In this document: piece by piece, positions 1 to 5,741 of the stretch | Layout of the letters: each line of letters starts with the position of its first letter | Position numbering within the stretch: the first letter of the stretch is position 1 | NCBI GenBank assembly: GCA_022712835.1 | Contig: JAFLJU010000650.1 | Span: 1 to 10,743, forward strand | Reading direction: 5' to 3' | DNA length: 10,743 bases | Origin: Desulfobacteraceae bacterium | GTDB lineage: Bacteria; Desulfobacterota; Desulfobacteria; Desulfobacterales; Desulfobacteraceae | Made by a program: the position numbers and the translations under genes | The notes under the pieces: generated by a model | What the model was told of the DNA's origin: nothing | What the model saw: the letters and a program-made list of their open reading frames with translations, nothing else | Databases searched by the model: none

Positions 1-151
1 ATAAGGTGGTGTCATCGGAGGAGAACTGGCCGTTATCCCATTTTTCCATAAAAGTGGATACCCGTGCAGATCCGTAAAACTGCCAATCAGATGCATGGGC
101 ACCAATTGTTGAGATCATAAGCATTGCCAGAACTGCCAGAACTTTCTTCAT
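1..151 (-). CDS. Outer-membrane porin-like protein, N-terminal part (cut by window edge)
   Basis: Only the first 50 codons are inside the window; the gene continues past the left edge. The start ATG (149-151) sits 6 nt after a strong GGAGG Shine-Dalgarno (158-162). The protein opens with a classic Sec signal peptide: a KK n-region, then a hydrophobic core, with a probable signal peptidase I site after residue 20 (GAHA, then SDW). The mature N-terminus begins DWQFYGSARVSTF, an aromatic, alternating pattern typical of the first beta-strand of a trimeric outer-membrane porin, followed by a charged turn. General porin is therefore the likely role: passive diffusion of small solutes across the outer membrane. 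The family call rests on about 30 mature residues and is an inference; another beta-barrel protein is possible. The gene upstream on the same strand ends about 180 bp away, so it probably has its own promoter. Confidence 0.65.
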   Translation of the reverse strand, partial: MKKVLAVLAMLMISTIGAHASDWQFYGSARVSTFMEKWDNGQFSSDDTTL

Positions 152-333
152 TCCTTCCCTCCTCAGGGTCTAAAAAAAACAAATTATTCGGTGTCGTTCA
201 CTGTTATTGACTCTACTTCATATTTAATCATCAGGAAAAACCTGTCGCCTATAAATTCATAAAAACCATATATGATGACAGCCAAAGCATGTTCTCGATA
301 ATAAACCTGGCACATTTTTTTCAAACTCACAAA
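152..333. other. Intergenic region upstream of porin gene
   Basis: This 182-bp stretch is AT-rich and should hold the porin gene's promoter and the 3' end of the gene at 334-753. I see no convincing -35/-10 pair and no intrinsic terminator; the only hairpin is a short CAGG/CCTG stem around a T5 loop (minus strand). The reading frame of the upstream gene stays open after its TAG stop, giving a possible 43-codon ORF (184-315, minus) with an ATG but no Shine-Dalgarno. I do not call it a gene. Confidence 0.5.
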
Positions 334-753
334 CTATTGCGGGGGTTTGCGCTCAAATGGTCCGTCAGGAGAAGCCGACATGATTTGAGGTCCATAGCCC
401 ACCCTTACCAGTTCAAGCTTATATTTGGAAACTTTACGCACCTCAAAAATGGGGTTCATGCCATCGTGATTTTGAAAAAAATTTCGTGATCCCGTGGAGA
501 ATGAGGGGCCATTCACAGTTATCATGCTGCCATAGCCTCTGGGTACAAGGATTTTGTGGGCAACAGAGGAGATTGTGCCGGTGAGGTGGTAAGGGATATC
601 GTTACTGTCCCAGGCCAAAATATAATACGTACATAGTCCGCCACCGGCCTTTCTCAATTCGATAATTTCCTTGGCCGAGGCAAGGGAGGTAAGGCCCAGA
701 GCTAACATACCCGTTACCAGTATCATAGCCATTAACTTGGTGATTCGTTTCAT
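334..753 (-). CDS. Small secreted protein, tandem paralogue of the 876-1289 gene (unknown function)
   Basis: A 139-residue protein with a Sec signal peptide: KR near the start, a hydrophobic core, and a likely cut after ASA at residue 27. This leaves a mature protein of about 112 residues, presumably periplasmic or exported. The start at 753 is chosen because GGAGG lies exactly 7 nt upstream; a longer in-frame ORF to 861 has no ribosome site and would bury the signal peptide. The mature part looks beta-rich (for example the HKILVPRGYGSMITV stretch) and holds a single Cys in GGLCTYY. It is clearly homologous to the next gene upstream. Their signal peptides differ at only 3 positions and both end in PFERKPPQ, while the centre has diverged. 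I do not recognise the family and assign no function. The two genes probably share transcription, with a GC-rich inverted repeat between them. Confidence 0.75.
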   Translation of the reverse strand: MKRITKLMAMILVTGMLALGLTSLASAKEIIELRKAGGGLCTYYILAWDSNDIPYHLTGTISSVAHKILVPRGYGSMITVNGPSFSTGSRNFFQNHDGMNPIFEVRKVSKYKLELVRVGYGPQIMSASPDGPFERKPPQ

Positions 754-796
754 TGGACTTCCTCCTTGTTTGCAAGTTAAATGTGCTAACCCTGCA

Positions 797-853
797 GGTA
801 AAATTGTGTTCTCCCGGGCCCGGAACAATTTCCGGGCCCAGAACAATTTACCC
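797..853. repeat. GC-rich nested inverted repeat between the tandem paralogues
   Basis: The core is a perfect 10-bp inverted repeat, GGGCCCGGAA (816-825) and TTCCGGGCCC (830-839), with a CAAT loop. Around it lies an imperfect outer pair, GGTAAAATTGTGTTCT (797-812) against AGAACAATTTACC (840-852). The same bases can also be read as a direct repeat of period 18 (GGGCCCGGAACAATTT at 816-831, GGGCCCAGAACAATTT at 834-849). No T-run follows on the minus strand, so it is not a standard intrinsic terminator. It could stabilise or process the mRNA between the two genes, or be a REP-like element. Confidence 0.7.
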
Positions 854-875
854 AAAGCCACGACAGGCTCACAGA

Positions 876-1289
876 CTATTGCGGGGGCTTGCGCTCAAAT
901 GGGTCGTTAGGTAAAGCCGACATGGTATAAGGTAAATGACCCACCACTGTCAGTTCAAGCACATGTTTGGCAATTTTACGTACATTAAGAATCGGGCTCA
1001 TCGCATCATTGTATTGATAAAAATTTCGTGCCCCCACGGCTTTTCCGAGGCTCACATTGATGATACTGGCGTAACCCTTAGGTACGAGGATCTTGTGGGC
1101 ACCAGAGGTGATCAGGCCGGAGAGGGGATAATAGGTTTTGGTATCAGGGTTCCAGGCCATTATCACATAGCTTCCGCCACTGGCATTTCTCACTTCAATT
1201 TTTTCCTTGGCCGAGGCCAGGGAGGTAAGGCTCAGAGCTAATATGCCCGTTACCAGTATCATAATCATCAACTTGGTTATTCGTTTCAT
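876..1289 (-). CDS. Small secreted protein, tandem paralogue of the 334-753 gene (unknown function)
   Basis: A 137-residue exported protein. The start at 1289 has GGAGG 7 nt upstream, the same context as its neighbour. The signal peptide ends at ASA (residue 27), followed by KEKIEVRNASGG. The mature region has alternating hydrophobic and polar residues (KILVPKGYASIINV) suggesting a small beta fold, and the protein ends in DPFERKPPQ. It contains no cysteine. Compared with the downstream copy, the first 29 residues match at 26 positions and the last 8 are identical; the middle is much less alike. DNA similarity also continues a few bases past both stop codons, indicating a duplication of gene plus flank. 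It is the first gene of the pair, so its upstream region (1290-1544) probably drives both. The family is not recognised; a periplasmic or surface-exposed small protein is all I can support. Confidence 0.77.
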   Translation of the reverse strand: MKRITKLMIMILVTGILALSLTSLASAKEKIEVRNASGGSYVIMAWNPDTKTYYPLSGLITSGAHKILVPKGYASIINVSLGKAVGARNFYQYNDAMSPILNVRKIAKHVLELTVVGHLPYTMSALPNDPFERKPPQ

Positions 1290-1544
1290 TGGATCTCCTC
1301 CTTGTTTGAATATCAGCGTTCTGTTAAAGACTTATAAAAAAACCATTACAATAACCGTGCCGGCTATGTTTTTTTATCAGAAATAGACTGGAAGGCTAAG
1401 GACATAGGGTTCTAGGGAAAGTCTAAACCCAGGACCTCAGGATTTGCCTAATGTTTTTGACACAACAAAAATGGCAGTGAAAACAAAAGTGGCACTTGTC
1501 ACGGCACACCCTTCAGCGCGCCCCATGGAAAGCTTCCAGCAAGG
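1290..1544. other. Intergenic region upstream of the secreted-protein pair
   Basis: This 255-bp stretch lies between the protease stop and the 876-1289 gene. It holds: a sigma-54-like site (1346-1362, minus) bracketed by A7 and T7 tracts (1334-1342, 1369-1377); an 8-bp hairpin with one bulged base (GGGTTcTAG at 1407-1415 with CTAAACCC at 1423-1430) and no T-run; and a 29-codon ORF (1437-1526, minus) encoding a short hydrophobic peptide with a GGAAG-like Shine-Dalgarno. I see no convincing terminator for the protease gene. Confidence 0.5.
1346..1362 (-). promoter_or_regulatory. Possible sigma-54-type promoter, imperfect
   Basis: On the minus strand the sequence reads CGGCACGGTTATTGTAA. This matches the sigma-54 pattern GGCACG-N4-TTGCA except that the -12 GC is GT. 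The start codon of the secreted-protein gene is about 57 nt downstream of the -12 end, a sensible leader length. The substituted -12 base is normally important, so the match may be chance. Confidence 0.2.
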
Positions 1545-3005
1545 TCATACAAAATCATAGTTCATATAGTAACCGTCCTGCTGAACGATTCCTAAAAGCC
1601 AATTATGGGTATCCTGGTCCACGGCAGCAGCCACTGGGGTATCGTCCATTGATCCGGCAAAAACTCCTGTAAAATAGGTAAGGTTATTCTGATCGTAATA
1701 AACAGGGGAGCCGCTAGCCCCGCCGGTGACTTCCATACTGGCGGACAAATCCAGTACACTGTTGTTATAAAGATATTGATCAATGGTTCCGGATACTTCC
1801 CATTGGTAAAAATCCCAGCCTTGAGTGGCAGGATTATCCTGGTCAATGCCGCCAACAGGATAACCCGCTAGTTTAACATCTGCATTGACCAGATCCAGAT
1901 TAAGTGTCGGTTCCAGGTGTAAGAATCCTGTTGTGTTCCCAATGGGTTGATCCAGCTTAACCACGGCAAGGTCGTTATCCGGCCATTCCGGGTAGAGGGC
2001 GAAATCAAAGTTTTTTTCCACCCAGATCTGTTGGGAGCTATAGGTTACAGCTGTGTCCTTCTCACCGTTCAGGCCCGGGGAGAAACGGATATCGCTAGCA
2101 GATGCCATCACCCCATAGTCGTCTAACACCACATGGGCATTGGTCACAAAATGAGTGGGAGAAATCATGAACCCGGTCCCAAGGTCAACCAATTCCCCGT
2201 TTAACGTTACCGTTACCTGACCAATGGCTGAATGGGGGATTGTGGTGATTTCCTGGGCATCCACCCAGTCCAAGCTCACATTGTCAGGCAAGCTGACCTC
2301 ATGGGACATTTCCCAGGGCGGGTTTTCCGGGTCCACCTGTTCTGCCGGAGGAACCTCACTGACTGCAAGGTCTTGTTTACTGCCGTAGTTGATGTAATGG
2401 TCCACCACTGTCATTGACTCAGCAATCAGAAAGGCGCGAAGATCGTCAATGGTTTTACCTGACCAGTCTGCCTGACCCGATTGCAGACCGATCAACTTAT
2501 TTGCCTGGTCTTGGATTCCGTTAAACGCATCATCAAAAGCCACCAATACCGATTCCAGAGAAGAAAACGATCCATTGCTCACCGGCTGAACGGCCTCTCC
2601 CGATTGCAGACGGGTCAACATATCTGTCAGGTATTGGCTTTCATCAAATGCATTGCTTGGATTAATTCTTTCAGATGCCCCATATTCCAGATAATGAAGA
2701 TAGGGGTCTTTTTGCCAACCGTTATCAAAGGCATCCAATGCAGATTTCATGGAAGAAAAGGATCCATTGCTGATCAGTTGGTCAGCCTTGGCAAACCGGT
2801 ACTCATCATGGTTGAAATAGGCATTCGGACCCAGTTTTTCAGCATACCCGTAAAGGGTATAATCCTGTTCCGGCGTCAGTCCTAAATCAAGCAAACGGCC
2901 CTCAAGAAAGGCTGTGTCTTTGCCCTGGTACTCGGGTAAAACAGCCTTAAGTGCGGCCAATTTTGCCGTCAGGTAATAGTCTTTATCAAACCCCTGGAGA
3001 GCCAT
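1545..3005 (-). CDS. V8-like trypsin-fold serine protease with N-terminal repeated modules
   Basis: A 486-residue protein in two parts. The C-terminal half (about 240-486) is a chymotrypsin-fold peptidase resembling the glutamyl-endopeptidase (S1B/V8) group. The catalytic triad is visible: His291 in TNAHVV, Asp345 in NDLAVVKL, and Ser431 in TGGASGSPV, close to the V8 form GNSGSPV. The N-terminal 210 residues contain three copies of a helical module: F-D/N-x3-Y at residues 6, 64 and 120, each followed later by a YxxYG motif (49-53, 105-108, 204-208). Two modules also carry NGSFSS (80-85 and 144-149). A Pro/Glu-rich linker (214-231) joins the halves. There is no N-terminal signal peptide, although such proteases act outside the cytoplasm; the C-terminus ends YDFV, acidic then hydrophobic, as in some type I secretion substrates (inference). 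The start at 3005 has GGGAAGG 8 nt upstream and overlaps the stop of a 52-codon ORF. An in-frame stop 7 codons upstream excludes a longer N-terminus. Confidence 0.85.
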   Translation of the reverse strand: MALQGFDKDYYLTAKLAALKAVLPEYQGKDTAFLEGRLLDLGLTPEQDYTLYGYAEKLGPNAYFNHDEYRFAKADQLISNGSFSSMKSALDAFDNGWQKDPYLHYLEYGASERINPSNAFDESQYLTDMLTRLQSGEAVQPVSNGSFSSLESVLVAFDDAFNGIQDQANKLIGLQSGQADWSGKTIDDLRAFLIAESMTVVDHYINYGSKQDLAVSEVPPAEQVDPENPPWEMSHEVSLPDNVSLDWVDAQEITTIPHSAIGQVTVTLNGELVDLGTGFMISPTHFVTNAHVVLDDYGVMASASDIRFSPGLNGEKDTAVTYSSQQIWVEKNFDFALYPEWPDNDLAVVKLDQPIGNTTGFLHLEPTLNLDLVNADVKLAGYPVGGIDQDNPATQGWDFYQWEVSGTIDQYLYNNSVLDLSASMEVTGGASGSPVYYDQNNLTYFTGVFAGSMDDTPVAAAVDQDTHNWLLGIVQQDGYYMNYDFV

Positions 3006-3163
3006 TAGTGCAACCTTCCCAGATTAACCCAGGGAGGTATGAGGCTGACATTAGAACCAGCAATATAATCAGCGACTGTTAAAACGCTTAATTTCTGATA
3101 TTTTAAACGGCCAGGACAATGTATTTCCATGCATAAGCACTTGCTTTTTTTTGACCAAACCAT
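3005..3163 (-). CDS. Candidate 52-residue small protein or leader ORF coupled to the protease
   Basis: This short ORF begins at ATG 3161-3163 with a textbook GGAGG (3171-3175) 7 nt upstream, a better ribosome site than the protease's own. Its TAA stop shares one base with the protease ATG (TAATG), the usual geometry of translational coupling. The peptide starts MVWSKKSKC, carries three cysteines in its first 16 residues (C9, C11, C16), and has a mildly hydrophobic second half (LSVLTVADYIAG) too weak for a signal peptide or clear membrane helix. I recognise no family. It could be a genuine small protein (for example a protease partner) or a leader peptide whose translation controls protease expression. 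An A8 run near the start (TCA AAA AAA AGC) makes the frame prone to slippage. Support is positional only, with no homology evidence. Confidence 0.4.
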   Translation of the reverse strand: MVWSKKSKCLCMEIHCPGRLKYQKLSVLTVADYIAGSNVSLIPPWVNLGRLH

Positions 3164-3425
3164 AAACAAGCCTCCAAAATTAAAATTATTTCAACCAATA
3201 TAGTACATATACAATATGTCATACCTGTATCAGGTTGGCGGAAGCTAAGGCAAGAAAAAAACGAGCATTTGAACAGCTTGGGAAAAATGAATTGAAAGCC
3301 AAGGTTGATTCATGCGCCCGGGAATCGGGACATCTTAAATCAATCGTCCATTCTCGGCTTGACTTTTCACGGCGGGTCTGTGCAAATACAACTCTTTTAT
3401 TTGACACCACCCAAGGAACCCCCAA
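3164..3425. other. Intergenic region between protease/small-ORF unit and transporter
   Basis: This 262-bp divergent region must hold the promoters for both sides. The left half is very AT-rich and carries two palindromes (3205-3235). The right half (3235-3425) is open on both strands: a plus-strand frame from TTG 3235 runs 64 codons and ends in an ATGA overlap with the transporter start, and a minus-strand frame spans 3219-3425. Neither has a ribosome site or recognisable product, so I call neither. TTGACT (3359-3364) and TTGACA (3401-3406) resemble -35 boxes, but no good -10 follows at the right distance. Confidence 0.5.
3205..3235. promoter_or_regulatory. Two adjacent palindromes, possible operator
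   Basis: ACATAT-ACA-ATATGT (3205-3219) is a perfect 6-bp inverted repeat with a 3-base centre. Three bases later comes ACCTG-TAT-CAGGT (3223-3235), a 5-bp inverted repeat also with a 3-base centre. They lie in the divergent region, 42-72 bp upstream of the small-ORF start codon on the minus strand, where a dimeric regulator could sit. No regulator gene is nearby, so this is only suggestive. Confidence 0.25.
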
Positions 3426-4319
3426 ATGACCTATTTCAAACTGATTTTAACCGCTTTCTTATGGGGCGGAACCTTTATTGCCGGAAAAGGGATTGCCGGA
3501 AAAGTAGACCCCTATTCTGCGGCATTTTTAAGATTTGCCATTGCCTCGACATTCTTAATTTTTTTAACAAGGAAAGCTGAAGGACGCCTGCCCAGAATTA
3601 ACTGGAAACAGGCAATAAACATTCTCTTTCTTGGGTGTACCGGTATCTTTGCCTATAACATCCTGTTTTTTACCGGGCTCTCCCTGATAAATGCCAACCG
3701 GGCATCCCTGATCATTGCGACCAATCCTATCTTTATCAGTCTCTTTTCTGTTCTGCTGTTTAAAGATAAATTATCTTTCTTAAAATTAACCGGCCTTGTT
3801 TTATCTGTAAGCGGTGCCCTGGTGGTCATCTCCTCGGGGGACATTTCAAATATCTTCAAAACAGGAATTGGGCGGGGGGAACTGACGATTTTCGGTTGTG
3901 TGATCTCATGGGTTTCCTATTCACTCATGGGCAAGCCTTTGATGCAGACCCTATCCCCAATGGCAGCGGTATGTTATTCAGCTGTTGCCGGCACCCTGCT
4001 GCTTTTTTTTCCAGCCTTGTCCCATGGGCTTTTTTCCAATATTCCCACCTATGGACCCATGGAGTGGTCCGCTCTGTTCTATCTGGGATTTTTTGGAACG
4101 GTGTTGGGATTTTTCTGGTATTATGAAGGGATACAAAAAATCGGTCCCATGAAGGCAGGGGTATTTATTAATTTTGTGCCGGTCAGTGCGATCCTGCTCT
4201 CTTATTTCATTCTCGATGAACCTGTCACTAAAGAACTTCTGGCAGGGGCGGTTCTGGTCATTACAGGGGTTTTTCTGACCAATTTTTCAGGATTCAGGTC
4301 ACCCTCTTCCAACAAATAA
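3426..4319 (+). CDS. EamA/DMT-family inner-membrane transporter
   Basis: A 297-residue, strongly hydrophobic protein with about ten predicted transmembrane helices arranged as two EamA repeats (about 1-138 and 150-289), the usual length and layout of the drug/metabolite transporter superfamily. Helix 1 carries the family's typical FLWGGTFIAGK motif, and the final helices read YFILDEPVTKELLAGAVLVITGVFLTN-like, also characteristic. Such proteins move small metabolites, often amino acids or their derivatives, across the cytoplasmic membrane, usually by export; the substrate cannot be read from sequence. The start at 3426 has AAGGA 8 nt upstream. It stands alone on its strand, facing a ferredoxin gene across a shared terminator. 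A link to the cysteine genes nearby (some EamA proteins export cysteine metabolites) would be speculation. Confidence 0.9.
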   Translation: MTYFKLILTAFLWGGTFIAGKGIAGKVDPYSAAFLRFAIASTFLIFLTRKAEGRLPRINWKQAINILFLGCTGIFAYNILFFTGLSLINANRASLIIATNPIFISLFSVLLFKDKLSFLKLTGLVLSVSGALVVISSGDISNIFKTGIGRGELTIFGCVISWVSYSLMGKPLMQTLSPMAAVCYSAVAGTLLLFFPALSHGLFSNIPTYGPMEWSALFYLGFFGTVLGFFWYYEGIQKIGPMKAGVFINFVPVSAILLSYFILDEPVTKELLAGAVLVITGVFLTNFSGFRSPSSNK

Positions 4320-4347
4320 AACCCCAGGGTCTAACAAATAAAACCCT
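4311..4347 (+). repeat. Short direct repeat spanning the transporter stop codon
   Basis: AACAAATAAAACCC occurs at 4311-4324, including the TAA stop, and again at 4333-4346, 22 bp later. It looks like a small local duplication at the 3' end of the transporter gene; it does not alter the product. Confidence 0.7.
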
Positions 4348-4364
4348 CTTAAGATTTTAAACGC

Positions 4365-4404
4365 AAAATGCCGATATCTGTTCTCACAGATACCGGCATT
4401 TTTA
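4365..4404. terminator. Bidirectional intrinsic terminator between convergent genes
   Basis: AAAATGCCGATATCT (4365-4379) pairs with AGATACCGGCATTTT (4388-4402) around an 8-base loop. The single mismatch is A-C in plus-strand RNA but a G-U wobble in minus-strand RNA. The stem is flanked by A-tracts on the left and T-tracts on the right, so it can serve the transporter on the plus strand and the ferredoxin on the minus strand. Confidence 0.8.
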
Positions 4405-4424
4405 TCTATACGAAAAGTCGTGAA

Positions 4425-4613
4425 TCAATCTTCTTCAATGACAATCGCGTCTTCTTCACAAACTTCTACGCAGCTTTCGCAGCCCATGCACTCTTCTGCA
4501 TTGACAGCCACTGATTTTTCGTCCTGCATTTCAAATACTTCTACGGGACAAACGTCTACACATTCTTCACAACCAACACATTTTGCTTCGTCAACAATTG
4601 GATTAAACGCCAT
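4425..4613 (-). CDS. Small 2x[4Fe-4S] ferredoxin
   Basis: A 62-residue, very acidic ferredoxin with two complete four-cysteine motifs: C12-x2-C15-x2-C18-x3-C22-P and C42-x2-C45-x2-C48-x3-C52. Each should bind a [4Fe-4S] cluster (the last Cys of each motif completing the other cluster in the usual clostridial-type fold), giving a soluble low-potential electron carrier for anaerobic metabolism. The second motif ends C-E instead of the common C-P, a minor variation. The start at 4613 is set by AAGGAGA 8 nt upstream. A consensus TATAAT at 4642-4647 and a terminator downstream suggest a single-gene transcript. The neighbour upstream on this strand ends 123 bp away, so read-through from the cysteine operon is possible but not needed. 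Confidence 0.95.
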   Translation of the reverse strand: MAFNPIVDEAKCVGCEECVDVCPVEVFEMQDEKSVAVNAEECMGCESCVEVCEEDAIVIEED

Positions 4614-4641
4614 CTTAATAATCTCCTTAATAATTAATAGT

Positions 4642-4647
4642 ATTATA
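4642..4647 (-). promoter_or_regulatory. Probable -10 box of the ferredoxin gene
   Basis: The minus strand reads TATAAT, a perfect -10 hexamer, inside a very AT-rich 123-bp spacer. Transcription would start about 20 nt before the start codon, leaving room for the AAGGAGA ribosome site. No good -35 hexamer is visible at 16-18 bp. Confidence 0.4.
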
Positions 4648-4736
4648 AAATCACTTTTTAAATATAAATCTTAATATAAATATAAACCTATTCAAAAAAC
4701 GCTTTTATAACATGTCATTTGATAAAATCAAGTTCT

Positions 4737-5741
4737 TTATGATTTTAGTTGCACCAGGCAGACGGCAATCGACTGACCTGGCATCTTTAAAAACACCTTT
4801 GTGCTGTCTTCCGGAAAAAGACACAATTTAATATTGCCCGTCAGAGAACAGGTGTCATCTGGCTTTGGCGGTGTAACCCCGGAAGAACTTTTATTATCCA
4901 TAATTTTTTCTAAAACGCGATAAAAGTCCTGCTGCCACTCGCACTTTTTTTCACATTCATTCTCATGCACTTTTATGGAATCAATGTCAAGACCATTTAT
5001 TACCCCTTCACACCTGGATACCATGAAATCCAATACAGCCGGGCTTGTGGTGACCAAAAGAGCGGTGCTCCCCGCTCCTTTAAAGACACCTTTTTTTTGT
5101 GAATAGCGGAACCAGGAAACAACCCGTTCTTCGGTCATGATGCTACCGGGATCAGCAGAACTTGAAAGGGATGGACCGGAATCGAGTTTTTCAGGTTTTT
5201 TCTCCGATGCTTCCCCCAACAATTGGGAAAAAAGCGACGTTTTGCTCTGTTCTAAGACGGCCAATTCATCCTCAATCTCTTCATTTTGTACATCTAAAGT
5301 TTCGGCAAATTTTAATAACAAAAGGGGATCCGAAGCCTTTTTTGTCTGTTCGACTGATTCCTTTGGGGTCTCTTTTTTTTGTGTTCCGCGCCTTATCTGG
5401 GACTGAATGCTGGAAAGCCCCGTATCGTCTGTAAAATAGGGTTGTTCCTGGAGCAATGCCTTAAAATTTTTTTCATTGCCCCGGTGAAGTTGTGCCCAGT
5501 CCTGGTAGGAACGCACCTGTTTTTCAACCACGTCAATCTCCCCGTCAGAAGGAAATATGGGTTGCAAGATATCTTGCTCTATCAGCCGGGTAAGCTTCTG
5601 ATCAGCGTTAAAATCAGTCACCATGGGTAAAAAGGAAATTTTCTGGAAAAATGCGGTTACACTTTTTAATTGATCTTTGCGCATATGGGAAAACGGAAAG
5701 AACAGGGGAGTTATCATATCTTTTGTCATATCTTTTGTCAT
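4737..5741 (-). CDS. Unrecognised 334-residue cytoplasmic protein in operon with the cysteine fusion gene
   Basis: I do not recognise this family. There is no signal peptide or membrane helix. Visible parts: an N-terminal region (about 10-118) opening with an aromatic/proline segment (TPLFFPFSHM); a polar stretch; a probable coiled coil (about 138-175, rich in Leu and Glu); a Ser/Pro-rich linker (about 180-200); and a C-terminal domain (about 201-334) containing all six cysteines (244, 263, 267, 298, 307, 328), two of them as C-x3-C. The cysteine clustering could mean metal binding or redox activity, but no known motif is present. It starts 18 bp after the stop of the cysteine synthase/CysRS-like gene, with AGGA 8 nt before the first ATG, so the two are almost surely co-transcribed. 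The first three ATG codons lie in a 12-bp tandem repeat; the ribosome site favours the first. Confidence 0.8.
   Translation of the reverse strand: MTKDMTKDMITPLFFPFSHMRKDQLKSVTAFFQKISFLPMVTDFNADQKLTRLIEQDILQPIFPSDGEIDVVEKQVRSYQDWAQLHRGNEKNFKALLQEQPYFTDDTGLSSIQSQIRRGTQKKETPKESVEQTKKASDPLLLLKFAETLDVQNEEIEDELAVLEQSKTSLFSQLLGEASEKKPEKLDSGPSLSSSADPGSIMTEERVVSWFRYSQKKGVFKGAGSTALLVTTSPAVLDFMVSRCEGVINGLDIDSIKVHENECEKKCEWQQDFYRVLEKIMDNKSSSGVTPPKPDDTCSLTGNIKLCLFPEDSTKVFLKMPGQSIAVCLVQLKS

Noticed and set aside
754..861. 36-residue N-terminal extension of the 334-753 gene (start at 861)
   Set aside because: No Shine-Dalgarno at 861, it would place the signal peptide internally, and it is translated from the GC-rich palindrome. 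The GGAGG-preceded ATG at 753 matches the paralogue.
3005..3163. Programmed -1 frameshift at the A8 run (A AAA AAA) fusing the small ORF to the protease
   Set aside because: The heptamer phase and the -1 frame relationship fit, but the protease frame has a TAA stop 7 codons before its ATG, so a shifted ribosome would terminate before the protease.
3219..3425. Minus-strand ORF of 68 codons in the divergent region
   Set aside because: It has no Shine-Dalgarno, no recognisable motif, and starts inside the transporter's ribosome-site region.
4614..4736. AT-rich repeats (AATATAAAT copies) upstream of the ferredoxin as a possible origin or iteron array
   Set aside because: The copies are short, irregular and explained by low-complexity AT-rich promoter DNA; there is no replication gene or DnaA-box cluster nearby.
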